From: Neptunomonas marina
GTDB lineage: Bacteria; Pseudomonadota; Gammaproteobacteria; Pseudomonadales; Balneatricaceae
Direction of reading: 5' to 3'
NCBI RefSeq assembly: GCF_004005935.1
Contig: NZ_SACQ01000001.1
Coordinates: 310,001-374,000 of the forward strand
Length of the DNA: 64,000 nucleotides
A program made the translations under genes and the position numbers. Within the stretch, counting starts at the first letter, position 1. Each line of letters starts with the position of its first letter. Below, in pieces: positions 46,882 to 55,543 of this stretch. The notes beneath the pieces were generated by a model. It did no database searches. It was not told where the DNA came from and was given only the letters and a program-made list of their open reading frames with translations.

Positions 46882-47603
46882 GCAAGTTTGCAGGGGAGCT
46901 AGATGCGCGGGCTCGGTTAGTTAGCTGCTTACTACTGATCATTGCGCAAGTTGTATCGCAATCGCTGATCCTGCTGTCGGTTGGTGCGCTCATTGCGCTG
47001 CTAATAGCCTTAATGTTTGGCCGCTCCATGCGGGAGATGCTGATACACCTGCTGCGTGTTGAAGCATTCGTTGTCTTCATTGTGTTATTGCTTCCCTTTT
47101 CAGTTGAGGGGGATACGCTATTCTCATTGTTTGGTATTGCTGCTTCTGTGCAGGGAGTCGAGCGCGCAATAGGCGTGTTTTTAAAAGTGAGTGCAGCGGC
47201 ACTGCTCATTTTTGGTTTGTTAGGTCCACTCAAACCCAGTGAACTTGGCGCTGCACTGAATGCCCTAAAAGTACCGAGTAAGCTAGTCACTTTGCTGCTT
47301 ATGACATTACGTTACATCGAGCTGTTTAAGCAGGAGTATGGCCGCTTGCGCCAAGCGATGAAAGCACGCGCGTTTGAAGTGCGCAGCTCATGGCATACAT
47401 GGCGTACTCTCGGCTGGTTAATTGGTATGCTGCTTGTCCGCGGCATGGTACGGGCGCAGCACGTTTTTGAAGCGATGCAGTGCCGAGCCTTTCAAGGCGA
47501 CTTCCCCACCCAACTGGCGGAGCGCTGGCATCTTCGCGATACACTGTGGTTGCTGGTATGTAGTGCCGTGATGTTGATCAGTTTAATAGAGAGGTTCCGA
47601 TGA
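46878..47603 (+). CDS. nikQ: Nickel ECF transporter transmembrane subunit NikQ (CbiQ family)
   Basis: T component coupling the ATPase to NikM. 241 residues with 5 membrane helices and the two coupling motifs near the C terminus (YGRLRQAMKARAFEV and AQHVFEAMQCRAFQGD, each with A-R-A/C-R-A). The ATG at 46878 overlaps the nikL stop as ATGA. Confidence 0.92.
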   Translation: MSKFAGELDARARLVSCLLLIIAQVVSQSLILLSVGALIALLIALMFGRSMREMLIHLLRVEAFVVFIVLLLPFSVEGDTLFSLFGIAASVQGVERAIGVFLKVSAAALLIFGLLGPLKPSELGAALNALKVPSKLVTLLLMTLRYIELFKQEYGRLRQAMKARAFEVRSSWHTWRTLGWLIGMLLVRGMVRAQHVFEAMQCRAFQGDFPTQLAERWHLRDTLWLLVCSAVMLISLIERFR

Positions 47604-48343
47604 GCTCACCCCTGTTAGTGCTAGATAAGCTGACGTTTTCTCGCGATGGCAACGCGCTGCTGAAAGACGCCGACTTAGAAATTCAGCAGGGCGAGAAGCT
47701 GGTGGTTTGGGGTGATAATGGCGTTGGCAAAAGCTCGTTACTCAAGTTGATTGTCGGGCTTCACAACGCTGACGCTGGCGATATCCGACTTACTGGTAAA
47801 TCTTGCAAAGCTGCGCATGATTTTCGTGAACTGCGCAAGCGAGTTGGGCTGGTATTTCAAGATTCTGACGATCAGTTATTTTGCCCGACCGTACTCGATG
47901 ATGTGATGTTTGGTCCACTCAATCTCGGCTGGCGCCATGAAACCGCAAAGGCGAAGTCGCTGGCTATGTTAACCCGTCTTGGCGTGTTGGCCATAGCAAA
48001 CCGAGTAACGTTTAAACTGTCTGGTGGGCAGAAGCGTTTGGTTGCGTTGGCATCCGTACTCGTGATGGAGCCCGATTTGCTGTTGCTGGACGAGCCCACC
48101 AATGGGCTTGATCAGAAGGCTCGCCACCGCTTGATAGAAGTACTGCAAAACCTACCTCAAGCCTTGTTGTTAGTAACCCATGATACCCAGTTGATTCAAC
48201 AACTAGATGCCCGTGTTATCGCATTGGAAGATGGCCAACTGAAACCGGCTGTTGTGCACGCGCATCAACATGTACACCTACATGTCCATACCCAATCCCA
48301 AGGCGCTGAAAGTGATCACAGCCATGCGGAGTTATCGGGTTGA
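47600..48343 (+). CDS. nikO: Nickel ECF transporter ATPase NikO (CbiO family)
   Basis: ABC ATPase. 247 residues: Walker A WGDNGVGKSSLLK, Q-loop, signature LSGGQKRLVALA, Walker B LLLLDEPTNGLDQ and switch His in LLVTHDT. The last 30 residues form a His-rich tail (HAHQHVHLHVH and DHSH; eight His), probably a nickel store or sensor. ATGA overlap with nikQ and TTGA overlap with acpH. Confidence 0.93.
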   Translation: MSSPLLVLDKLTFSRDGNALLKDADLEIQQGEKLVVWGDNGVGKSSLLKLIVGLHNADAGDIRLTGKSCKAAHDFRELRKRVGLVFQDSDDQLFCPTVLDDVMFGPLNLGWRHETAKAKSLAMLTRLGVLAIANRVTFKLSGGQKRLVALASVLVMEPDLLLLDEPTNGLDQKARHRLIEVLQNLPQALLLVTHDTQLIQQLDARVIALEDGQLKPAVVHAHQHVHLHVHTQSQGAESDHSHAELSG

Positions 48344-48930
48344 ACTATCTTGCTCATCTCTTTTTGGCACAGAATACCGTGGAGTCGCGTGTTGGTAATC
48401 TGATGGGGGATTTCATGCGTGGTGTGCGGCTCGCCGAGCTTGCACCAGCGGTGGCAGCGGGGGTACGTAACCACCGCGCGGTTGATCGCTTTACCGATAC
48501 TCATCCTGAAGTACAGGCACTGAAAAAACGGATCTCAGCAAAGCGGCGCCGTTTTGCGGGCGTTATTATCGATTTGGCTTTCGATCACTACCTGATAAAT
48601 CATTGGGATCGTTTTAGCGCACGGCCTTTTGATCAAGACTGCCAGTTTTATTACGCACAATTGATGCAAGGTCGGCACCTGATGCCTAGCGCGATGGATC
48701 AAACTTCTCAGCGTATCGTGGCACAGGATTGGTTTAGCTCTTATCGTACTCTTGAAGGTGTCGGCTTTGCGTTAGATCGTATTGCCGGTCGTATTCGGTT
48801 TAAGAATGAGTTTCACGGAGCTATCGCTGAGCTTGAGCCGCTGGATGAGGCGCTAAATCGCAGTTTCTTACGCTTCTTTCCTGAACTGGTTGAAGAGATA
48901 CGCGCGCTAGCGATCGAAACTCGTCATTAA
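48340..48930 (+). CDS. acpH: Acyl carrier protein phosphodiesterase AcpH
   Basis: Removes the 4'-phosphopantetheine arm from holo-ACP, needing a divalent metal. 196 residues: MNYLAHLFLA, GNLMGDFMRG, HRAVDRFTDTHPEV and DLAFDHYLINHWDRF with the metal-binding His/Asp set of the HD-like fold. TTG start overlapping the nikO stop, so it is the last large gene of the nickel operon by translational coupling. Confidence 0.9.
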   Translation: MNYLAHLFLAQNTVESRVGNLMGDFMRGVRLAELAPAVAAGVRNHRAVDRFTDTHPEVQALKKRISAKRRRFAGVIIDLAFDHYLINHWDRFSARPFDQDCQFYYAQLMQGRHLMPSAMDQTSQRIVAQDWFSSYRTLEGVGFALDRIAGRIRFKNEFHGAIAELEPLDEALNRSFLRFFPELVEEIRALAIETRH

Positions 48931-48992
48931 CCGGAATGTCATATCTCAGGCCTACACTGCAGGCACTTTAACAGCCTGCAAGGCATCACGCG

Positions 48993-49118
48993 ATGACGCA
49001 CTCCAAAGCTCAAATACGGTTGCAACCGCTGAATATGATCGCAACGTTTGGCGGGGTAAAGTGGCTGAATCTCGGCGCATCTTTACTGTTATTTCTGGTG
49101 CTGTTCTGGGAGTTTTAA
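48993..49118 (+). CDS. Small membrane protein, 41 residues (predicted)
   Basis: Open frame from ATG 48993 to TAA 49118, with AAGG about 9 nt upstream. The product starts MTHSKAQIRLQPLN and ends in a strongly hydrophobic helix (LNLGASLLLFLVLFWEF) with no charge until the last residues, typical of small inner-membrane proteins. The stop runs directly into a terminator hairpin. Not recognised as a named family; it could be the end of the nik-acpH transcript. Confidence 0.5.
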   Translation: MTHSKAQIRLQPLNMIATFGGVKWLNLGASLLLFLVLFWEF

Positions 49119-49156
49119 CAAGCCGCCCGACGTTAAGCGCAAGCGGCTTGTTGTTC
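49118..49156. terminator. Bidirectional terminator between the nik-acpH unit and leuA
   Basis: Inverted repeat ACAAGCCGC (49118-49126) and GCGGCTTGT (49143-49151) with a 16-nt loop. It lies between convergent units. T-rich tails are short on both sides. Confidence 0.65.
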
Positions 49157-49159
49157 GAT

Positions 49160-50821
49160 TTAAGCAGCAGCGGCCTGTGCGCTGATCTGTGAGCGGCTAA
49201 AAGCACTCAGAATCGCTTGCAATGGCGCAGCAGACGTATCACTGGCGACTGCAACAGCGCAGCAGTGCTCTCCATCAACATCCAGCGCAACACATGCACG
49301 TGCTTGAGCCGTCGTTCCCTCGCCAAGTGCGTACTCATCAAAGTGCTGTACTTTGATCTCACATTGGTGAGCCTTCGATAGTGCTGCGCAGAGTGCTTCG
49401 ATCGCTCCAGCACCTTGACCCTCGAAGGCGGCATCCGCTGTACGTACCAGAGCGGTTACACGGTCAGCATCGGTGTGGATGTTGTAGCCAGAGACTACCC
49501 ACGGCTGTTCAACGTTGACAAAAGACTCATCGTACAGCGTTTTAATGGCCGCTGGGGTGATCTCTTGTCCGGTTTGCTCGGTCGCTTTCTGCACCACTTT
49601 ACTTAACTCGATGTGCATCCACTTGGGTAGCTCGATGTTGTAGTCGCGCTCAAGGACTAATGCAACGCCGCCTTTACCGCTTTGGCTGTTGATACGCACG
49701 ACTGCGTCATATTCACGGCCAATATCCATGGGATCGATCGGCAAATACGCGACTTCCCAGTGCGGTAGTTGGCGGTCGGCATGGTAGGCCATCGACTTAC
49801 GAATGGCATCTTGGTGGCTACCGGAAAACGCAGTATAAACCAGCTCTCCTGCCCAAGGATGGCGTGCCGGTACAGGTAACTCGTTACAGTGCTCAACGGT
49901 CGCGATGATCTCTGGGATGTTCGAGAAGTCTAGTTTAGGATCCACACCTTGTGAGTAGAGGTTCATACCCATGGTGATGATATCCATATTACCGGTGCGT
50001 TCGCCGTTCCCCATCAAGGTGCCCTCAACACGGTCAGCCCCCGCCATCACGCCCAGCTCTGCCGCAGCGACAGCACAGCCGCGGTCATTGTGGGTGTGCA
50101 AGCAGATGCGCACGTGTTGGCGGCCTTTCAAGTTGCGGCAGAAATACTCAACCTGATCGGCAAAAATGTTGGGTGTCGACATCTCAACCGTCGAAGGTAA
50201 GTTGATAACCACCTGCTGGCCATTTTGCGGCTGCCATACGTCGATGACGGCATCACACACTTCGATGGCGTAATCAATCTCGGTACCTGTGAAACTCTCC
50301 GGTGAGTACTGGAAAGTCCACTCGGTGTTTGGGTGCTGTGCAGCATACTCTTTCAGCCATTTGGCACCTTGAACGGCAATAGCAGTAATACCATCGCAAT
50401 CTAAGCCAAATACCTGCTCACGCTGTACTGTAGAGGTTGAATTATAAACATGTACCACAGCGCGCTTTGCACCGCGTAACGATTCAAATGTACGCTTGAT
50501 CAGCTCTTCGCGGGCTTGTACTAACACTTGAATGGTAACATCGTCAGGGATCAGCGCTTCATCGATCAACTTGCGCATGAACTCATAATCAGGCAACGAC
50601 GCCGCCGGAAAGCCCACCTCAATCTCTTTAAAACCCAGTTTCACTAGCAGTTGAAATAGCCCTGTTTTCTTCTCCACCGACATCGGGTTGATAAGCGCTT
50701 GGTTACCGTCGCGCAGGTCAACGCTGCACCAGTCGGGCGCTGTTGTGATCTGCTTATCCGGCCAGGTACGATCCTGCAACTGGATAGCGGGAAATGGACG
50801 ATATTTACGATGGTCAAACAT
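49160..50821 (-). CDS. leuA: 2-isopropylmalate synthase (long LeuA2-type)
   Basis: First committed step of leucine synthesis: acetyl-CoA plus 2-oxoisovalerate. 553 residues, HMGL-like barrel with WCSVDLRDGNQALINPM (metal Asp), HTHNDRGCAVAAAELG and LMGNGERTGNMD, then a C-terminal allosteric LeuA dimer domain for leucine feedback. The ATG at 50821 after AGGAATG starts the conserved MFDHRKYRPFPAI; an upstream GTG frame is not needed. A long leader with two strong hairpins precedes it. Confidence 0.95.
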   Translation of the reverse strand: MFDHRKYRPFPAIQLQDRTWPDKQITTAPDWCSVDLRDGNQALINPMSVEKKTGLFQLLVKLGFKEIEVGFPAASLPDYEFMRKLIDEALIPDDVTIQVLVQAREELIKRTFESLRGAKRAVVHVYNSTSTVQREQVFGLDCDGITAIAVQGAKWLKEYAAQHPNTEWTFQYSPESFTGTEIDYAIEVCDAVIDVWQPQNGQQVVINLPSTVEMSTPNIFADQVEYFCRNLKGRQHVRICLHTHNDRGCAVAAAELGVMAGADRVEGTLMGNGERTGNMDIITMGMNLYSQGVDPKLDFSNIPEIIATVEHCNELPVPARHPWAGELVYTAFSGSHQDAIRKSMAYHADRQLPHWEVAYLPIDPMDIGREYDAVVRINSQSGKGGVALVLERDYNIELPKWMHIELSKVVQKATEQTGQEITPAAIKTLYDESFVNVEQPWVVSGYNIHTDADRVTALVRTADAAFEGQGAGAIEALCAALSKAHQCEIKVQHFDEYALGEGTTAQARACVALDVDGEHCCAVAVASDTSAAPLQAILSAFSRSQISAQAAAA

Positions 50822-50871
50822 GAGCGAGCATTCCTGCTTTGTTGTAAGTGTTGTTGGGTATGTTGTCATAC

Positions 50872-50899
50872 TGCCCCGTGCAGCATGCCTCACGGGGCA
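50872..50899 (-). other. Hairpin in the leuA leader
   Basis: Perfect 9-bp stem TGCCCCGTG / CACGGGGCA with a 10-nt loop, 50-80 nt before the leuA start on its own strand. No T tract follows, so it is not a simple terminator. Confidence 0.55.
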
Positions 50900-51022
50900 A
50901 ATAGGTCGCTGTTACTTTTGGTTAGCGCGGTGGTCGGTTCGATAAACCTAGCGTTAGATCGGCTTTATCAGCTTGTGGCTGTCACACCCCCAACTACGAG
51001 TGAATAGCTGGTTGCCTAACGG

Positions 51023-51058
51023 CTATTGAAACCGGCGACAAGGCCGTCGTTTCAATAG
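51023..51058. other. Long hairpin between leuA and lrp-like gene
   Basis: Outer 10-bp stem CTATTGAAAC / GTTTCAATAG plus an inner CGGC / GCCG stem with a 2-nt bulge. It sits in the divergent leuA-lrp region and may be an operator or a leader RNA element. Confidence 0.5.
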
Positions 51059-51183
51059 TGAGTAGTCTAGAGAGATTGTTGCGCAATAGCTGATCTATTT
51101 CCCGCTTGTTTTTATCTTTTCGGCAATATAATTTAACTATATTGGTTTCAGTGTTTATTTTTATTGCGCATCTGGAGTTTTTC

Positions 51184-51678
51184 GTGAAATTTGATGTTGA
51201 ATTAGATCGATTTGATATTCGTATCTTGCACGCTTTGCAAGCTGATGGCTCGTTATCTAACCAAGAACTCGCGGAGCAGGTTGGGCTAACGGCTGCTCCC
51301 TGCTCACGCCGCGTCAAACAGTTGGAGGAGAGCGGCGTGATTGCACGCCGAGTCGTGAGGATCAACGAACGTGCTGTTAATGTGTCGCTGATCGCCATGC
51401 TGCATATCAGCATGGATAAGCATATCCCCGAGCGCTTCGAGGCGTTTGAGCAAGCGATTAGCGAGCTACCGGAGGTGATGGAGTGCTATTTAATCACCGG
51501 TCACGATGCCGATTACCAATTAAAAGTCGCGGTGTCCGATATGGATGCGTATCACGATATTTTGCTGGGCAAAATTACTCGAATTCGCGGCGTAACCGGC
51601 GTGAAGTCGGCGTTTGTGATGCGTAAAATTGTTGAAACCACCGCCGTGCCGCTCAGTTATATCAAGCCGAGTAAATAG
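51184..51678 (+). CDS. Lrp/AsnC-family regulator
   Basis: 164-residue DNA-binding protein: N-terminal helix-turn-helix (LDRFDIRILHALQADGSLSN, LTAAPCSRRVKQLEESGVI) and a C-terminal RAM amino-acid-binding domain (VMECYLITGHDADYQLKV). The GTG at 51184, with TGGAG 6 nt upstream, is chosen over an upstream TTG that would add a hydrophobic stretch unlike the family. Divergent from leuA, so regulation of leucine genes or of the nearby amino-acid exporters is possible. Confidence 0.9.
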   Translation: MKFDVELDRFDIRILHALQADGSLSNQELAEQVGLTAAPCSRRVKQLEESGVIARRVVRINERAVNVSLIAMLHISMDKHIPERFEAFEQAISELPEVMECYLITGHDADYQLKVAVSDMDAYHDILLGKITRIRGVTGVKSAFVMRKIVETTAVPLSYIKPSK

Positions 51679-51684
51679 GCCTGA

Positions 51685-52272
51685 TTAACGCAACTTTGCG
51701 AGCTGTTTATCATGCCACTTTGCAAGTAGCAGCAGTGCGCAAATAGCGCCGAAGAGTGCAAACCCCATATCGGATTGCGTATCCCACTCATAGCCTTGTG
51801 TGCCGAGGAACGCGGTGGCATCTTCACCACTCAGTAAGGCAACCCACCACTCAATTAGCTCGTAAAAAGCACTAAAGGCCAGCGTGACCGATAGCACAAA
51901 CAGTGTGCGCCAGTGCGGCCCGGAGACAACCTGTAAACGGATCAGTAGCTCTCTGGCTAATATGGCGGGCACAAAACCTTGGAAGAAGTGGCCGACCTTA
52001 TCGTAGTTATTGCGCTCAGCGCCAAAAAGGCCATCAAAAAAGGGCACTTCTGCATAGGTGTAGTGGCCACCGATCATCAGAACAATACAGTGTGCCAAAA
52101 TGAGGCTGTAGAGCAGTGGCGTTAAAGGAAAACGCTTACGCGTAGCGACCACGAGTGCTGCCCCGATGAGGGCAGGAGCCACCTCTAAAAACCAAGTAAA
52201 GGTGTCGTAAGGTTCGATGGCGGACCAGATAAAGACACCGATAAAAGTGGCGCCCCAAGCAAGGCTAAGCAT
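51685..52272 (-). CDS. DUF2238 (YjdF-like) membrane protein
   Basis: 195 residues, about five membrane helices, with the DUF2238 signature HYTYAEVPFFD, NNYDKVGHFFQGF and FYELIEWWVALLSG plus TQGYEWDTQSDM. Function unknown. Overlaps the upstream EamA gene by 8 nt. Confidence 0.88.
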   Translation of the reverse strand: MLSLAWGATFIGVFIWSAIEPYDTFTWFLEVAPALIGAALVVATRKRFPLTPLLYSLILAHCIVLMIGGHYTYAEVPFFDGLFGAERNNYDKVGHFFQGFVPAILARELLIRLQVVSGPHWRTLFVLSVTLAFSAFYELIEWWVALLSGEDATAFLGTQGYEWDTQSDMGFALFGAICALLLLAKWHDKQLAKLR

Positions 52273-53176
52273 GGGCAGTCTCCTGCTGAAGGGTTTTATT
52301 TTGTCGGCTTGAGCTGATGGCTTGGATAATACCGCTGAGCATAATCACTCCACACCCTGTAAGTTGCAGCGTGTTGAGGCTTTCATCAAAAAGCACCCAG
52401 CCAAAGGTCACTACCGCCACCGGCTCAAAGTAGGCAAGTGTGCCAAATAAGCTTGAGTGCAGGTGATTCAAAGCACTGACCGCGAATAGAATCGCTAGGA
52501 AGCCCGGTATTAAGCCTGCCGCGAGTAGCCATCCCCACTGCCATTGCTCTGGCCAAACCGGCGCCATGAGCAAAAATGGCAACATGCACAGCGCGCCGAT
52601 TAACAGCTGATACCAGGTACGAGCAAGCACGGGGTAGCTAGCGGGCATGATACGGTTGATTAAAATGAAACCTGCATAAGCGGCCATCGACAAGACGCCA
52701 AAGCCGAGCCCCAAGCTTTCATGACTACCTTGGTTAAAGCTGAACTTGAACTCCATCATCATGGCAAATCCGAATAGAGCGGTGGCGATTAAGGCGATAC
52801 TACGGGGAGTGAGGTGCTCTTTAAGCCAAAAGTGGGCAATGATTGAGGCGGTAATCGGGGCCAGATAGATCAACATAATGGCGTTGGCCATACTGGTATA
52901 GTTCATCGCTTGGACGTAAAAGACGATGAAGCTTGCTAGGAATATCCCGTTTACAACAACCTGCCATGGCGGTCGTGCCGATAGCAGATGGGCGCGACGC
53001 GCGATGACTAAATACCCCAGCATAATAGCCGCGCCAAAAAACAGCCGGTAAAAAGTGACCACATCGGCACTCAGGCCGGTTGTTTTGGACACGATACCAA
53101 TCGTGCCCATAAAAATGGCGGAGAGTACGGCTAATAGGATACTGGTACTCAGTGTTTGCGAGTCTGAATGGCGCAT
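52265..53176 (-). CDS. EamA (DMT) family transporter
   Basis: About 303 residues from the ATG at 53176 (a TTG at 53197 is possible). Ten helices in two EamA repeats (AIFMGTIGIVSKTTGLSADV; LFGTLAYFEPVAVVTFGWVL). Probable metabolite exporter, substrate unknown. Same strand as the LysE and LysR genes upstream. Confidence 0.87.
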   Translation of the reverse strand: MRHSDSQTLSTSILLAVLSAIFMGTIGIVSKTTGLSADVVTFYRLFFGAAIMLGYLVIARRAHLLSARPPWQVVVNGIFLASFIVFYVQAMNYTSMANAIMLIYLAPITASIIAHFWLKEHLTPRSIALIATALFGFAMMMEFKFSFNQGSHESLGLGFGVLSMAAYAGFILINRIMPASYPVLARTWYQLLIGALCMLPFLLMAPVWPEQWQWGWLLAAGLIPGFLAILFAVSALNHLHSSLFGTLAYFEPVAVVTFGWVLFDESLNTLQLTGCGVIMLSGIIQAISSSRQNKTLQQETAHA

Positions 53177-53243
53177 GGAGTATCGCTCAAAACGCAACAG
53201 CTTAGCATGTTGCTAAATGTGCAGGTAGCGCTGTGTTAAATAC

Positions 53244-53852
53244 TTAAAGCGTTAGAACACGCAGCGCCAGTGCAATTAATATCCCGCCGCTGATTCTTTC
53301 AATTAAGAATGTGCGGGACTGCAGTTTGCCGAGCACACGCGAATGAGACAGTACAATTGCCACCAAGGTGTACCAAGCGCCATCAACAGCGGTGACCGTG
53401 GCAATCATAATACTCTTAGATTCCAGCGAAACGGCGGTTGTTACAAACTGGGAAAAAAGCGCCAGAAAAAAGATCGCTAGCTTCGGGTTGAGTAGGCTGA
53501 TCATAAGCCCATCCAGTGCGGCTTGATAAAGCGGTACGCGCATGACCCGTGCGTCCTCGGTGGAAGAGGGTTGTGCGCGTAGCGCTTTTACACCCAAGTA
53601 AGCTAAGTAACCCGCGCCAGCATAGGTGATTGCGTTGAACACAAGTGGCGATGTTGTGACAAGTAGCGCTAAGCCCCAAACCGTTAAAATGGCCCACCCT
53701 GCGACGCCAGCAGCATGAGCAACGCCAGAGACAACGCCATGAAGGCGGCCATTTGTCAGTGTGTGCCGCAGCACAACCGCAAGGCTTGGGCCGGGTGTCA
53801 TAGCACCCAATACGCAGATTGCGAGTAGGGAAAGCCAGCTGGCAAGCGTCAT
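53244..53852 (-). CDS. LysE/RhtB-family amino-acid exporter
   Basis: 202 residues, six helices, with the family start LLAICVLGAMTPGPSLAVVLRH and GVVSGVAHAAGVAGW, and LLNPKLAIFFLALFSQF. Exports amino acids such as homoserine, threonine or lysine. Lies 86 nt downstream of a LysR gene on the same strand. Confidence 0.9.
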   Translation of the reverse strand: MTLASWLSLLAICVLGAMTPGPSLAVVLRHTLTNGRLHGVVSGVAHAAGVAGWAILTVWGLALLVTTSPLVFNAITYAGAGYLAYLGVKALRAQPSSTEDARVMRVPLYQAALDGLMISLLNPKLAIFFLALFSQFVTTAVSLESKSIMIATVTAVDGAWYTLVAIVLSHSRVLGKLQSRTFLIERISGGILIALALRVLTL

Positions 53853-53938
53853 ATACTGCTCCGAATAACATAAAGGTTCTAGACGCGCAGTTTACGAGGT
53901 ATGGTCAGCATGTTGGAAATGCATTATTCGAATGCCAA

Positions 53939-54868
53939 TCAGAAAATTAAATCATGATCTTTGGGTGAGTACATAGAGCGTTGTAGAATTTCGGCCAAGG
54001 ATTCACGCATCCAGTGGTGCGCAGGATCATTTTGGTGCTGCCGGTGCCAGCATAAATAGTAACGATGAGAGGGCGCCGTAACGGTGAATGGCCTCGATGT
54101 GACGGGCAGCCACGCTGCGGTGTTACGGGCAATATGGGCAGGCACAACCATCAGTAGCTGGTTTTGAGTGACGGCGGCGAAGCCTGCGTTAAAAAAAGGC
54201 ACTTCAAAACGTATTTCGCGTTTAAGGCCTGCTGCGCTCAGGGCATCATCCAAAAAAGAGTCTTTATCGCCGCCGCTGTTAATCCGCACAAATGGATGTT
54301 GGGCCAGATCTTCTAGCTCAAGAGAAGTTTGGTTACTGAGCGGGTGTGTTTGGCTCATCAAACAAACGGGTGAATCTTGGCCAAGAAAGTAACTGTCTAG
54401 GTTGTCGGGTAGCGTCGCGGCCATTGTCGAGACCATATCCAGCGGCAGCTCGCCGAGCTGTGGTAACCAGCTACCGTTTAGCACGTCAAAATGGACGCGA
54501 ATGTTTGGTGCATGTGTTTGGAGATGCAGCAGTAGCTCGGGAAAGATGAATTGCGCAACATAGTCGGTACTGGCAAAACGAAACTCGCGATCACAGACCG
54601 CAGGATTAAAGGCGGGTGTATCGTTGAGCTCCTCAATCGCCACAAGAATGTGCTGCACTTTGGGGATCAGCGTTTGCGCTTTGGGGGTTAGCAAGTATCC
54701 GCTGCCTTCGCGCAACAGGAGAGGGTCTTCAAAATACTGGCGCAACTGGCCGAGTTGGCGGCTCATAGCCGACTGGGTGAGGCAGAGTTTATTGGCAGCG
54801 CGCGTTACGTGGCGCTCTTCTAACAGGACAGAAAGCGAACGCAGTAAATTGAAGTTAAGGTGCTGCAA
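53939..54868 (-). CDS. LysR-family transcriptional regulator
   Basis: About 309 residues if started at the TTG coding the residue before QHLNFNLLRSL; an upstream TTG (54913) would add 15 residues. N-terminal winged helix (RHVTRAANKLCLTQSAMSRQLGQLR), then the PBP-like effector domain. Similar in layout to NodD/PcpR-type LysR proteins. Probably controls the following lysE gene or the divergent secreted protein gene; not provable here. Confidence 0.87.
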   Translation of the reverse strand: MQHLNFNLLRSLSVLLEERHVTRAANKLCLTQSAMSRQLGQLRQYFEDPLLLREGSGYLLTPKAQTLIPKVQHILVAIEELNDTPAFNPAVCDREFRFASTDYVAQFIFPELLLHLQTHAPNIRVHFDVLNGSWLPQLGELPLDMVSTMAATLPDNLDSYFLGQDSPVCLMSQTHPLSNQTSLELEDLAQHPFVRINSGGDKDSFLDDALSAAGLKREIRFEVPFFNAGFAAVTQNQLLMVVPAHIARNTAAWLPVTSRPFTVTAPSHRYYLCWHRQHQNDPAHHWMRESLAEILQRSMYSPKDHDLIF

Positions 54869-54992
54869 AGTGATACCCAGTTTCCAAAGAGGCCAATTTA
54901 GCAAATCCCACAAGCATGGGATAGCGAACCTTTTATTCCAGCATTTTGCTGCTTAAAATGGTGTCATCAAGATTTTTTGTTGGGTTGGGGTA

Positions 54993-55508
54993 ATGGATAA
55001 CCGAAAAGTGCACCTATGTGTTGCTGCGTTGTTGTTGGGGCTGTCTGGCCACGCGTCCGCTTATCAGTGTGAAGTTGATGGCAAGATGATTGAAGTAGGG
55101 TTACCGTGCGATAAGTACTACCGAATTTTCGGAGGAGGCTCCAGCTCGGCGCCGACACCGGAAGAGGAGTGGGCTGAGCGGCGTGAACAGATCGAGATGG
55201 ATAAAAAGCAGGAGAGCATTCAGGCGTCGAAGCGTTTGGTAAAACAAGGCGAGCGCTCCTATCGTGCACATAAAGCAGAAGTGTCCCGCGATCGACGCAA
55301 TACCCAACGTCCAACCCGCAAAGTGGAACCAAGAAAGGGGATGCGCAAGGATAAGATCTTGCAGATATTAGGTAAGCCCGATAAACAGAAAACCAATGAA
55401 ACACTCTATGGTTCCGAAGAGATATGGACCTACCGCGGGTACTCCGAGACTAAGACCATCGTTTTTGATAATGGCACCGTGTCAAAAATAGTCGTAGAGA
55501 AGTTTTAA
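54993..55508 (+). CDS. Secreted hypothetical protein with BamE/SmpA-like C-terminus
   Basis: 171 residues. Signal peptide 1-23 (GHASA-YQ), two Cys in the mature N terminus (YQCEVDGKMIEVGLPC), reminiscent of DUF4124-type domains, a charged coiled-coil middle (EEWAERREQIEMDKKQ), and a C-terminal domain with ILQILGKPDKQ, EEIWTYRGYSETKTIVFDNG resembling the SmpA/OmlA or DUF2845 fold. Function unknown; probably periplasmic. Confidence 0.78.
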   Translation: MDNRKVHLCVAALLLGLSGHASAYQCEVDGKMIEVGLPCDKYYRIFGGGSSSAPTPEEEWAERREQIEMDKKQESIQASKRLVKQGERSYRAHKAEVSRDRRNTQRPTRKVEPRKGMRKDKILQILGKPDKQKTNETLYGSEEIWTYRGYSETKTIVFDNGTVSKIVVEKF

Positions 55509-55511
55509 GAA

Positions 55512-55534
55512 AAGCGGGGCCTGATACCCCGCTT
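55512..55534. terminator. Bidirectional terminator between the secreted protein gene and ccoG
   Basis: Perfect 8-bp stem AAGCGGGG / CCCCGCTT with a 7-nt loop. On the minus strand it is followed by TTCTTAAAA after CGCTT, giving a good T-rich tail for ccoG; the plus-strand tail is weaker. Confidence 0.78.
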
Positions 55535-55543
55535 ATTAGCTCG

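Noticed and set aside
50920-50985. Possible leucine-rich leader peptide for leuA on the minus strand
   Set aside because: The frame with three close Leu codons has an in-frame TGA upstream and no start codon after it, so it cannot be translated as a leader.
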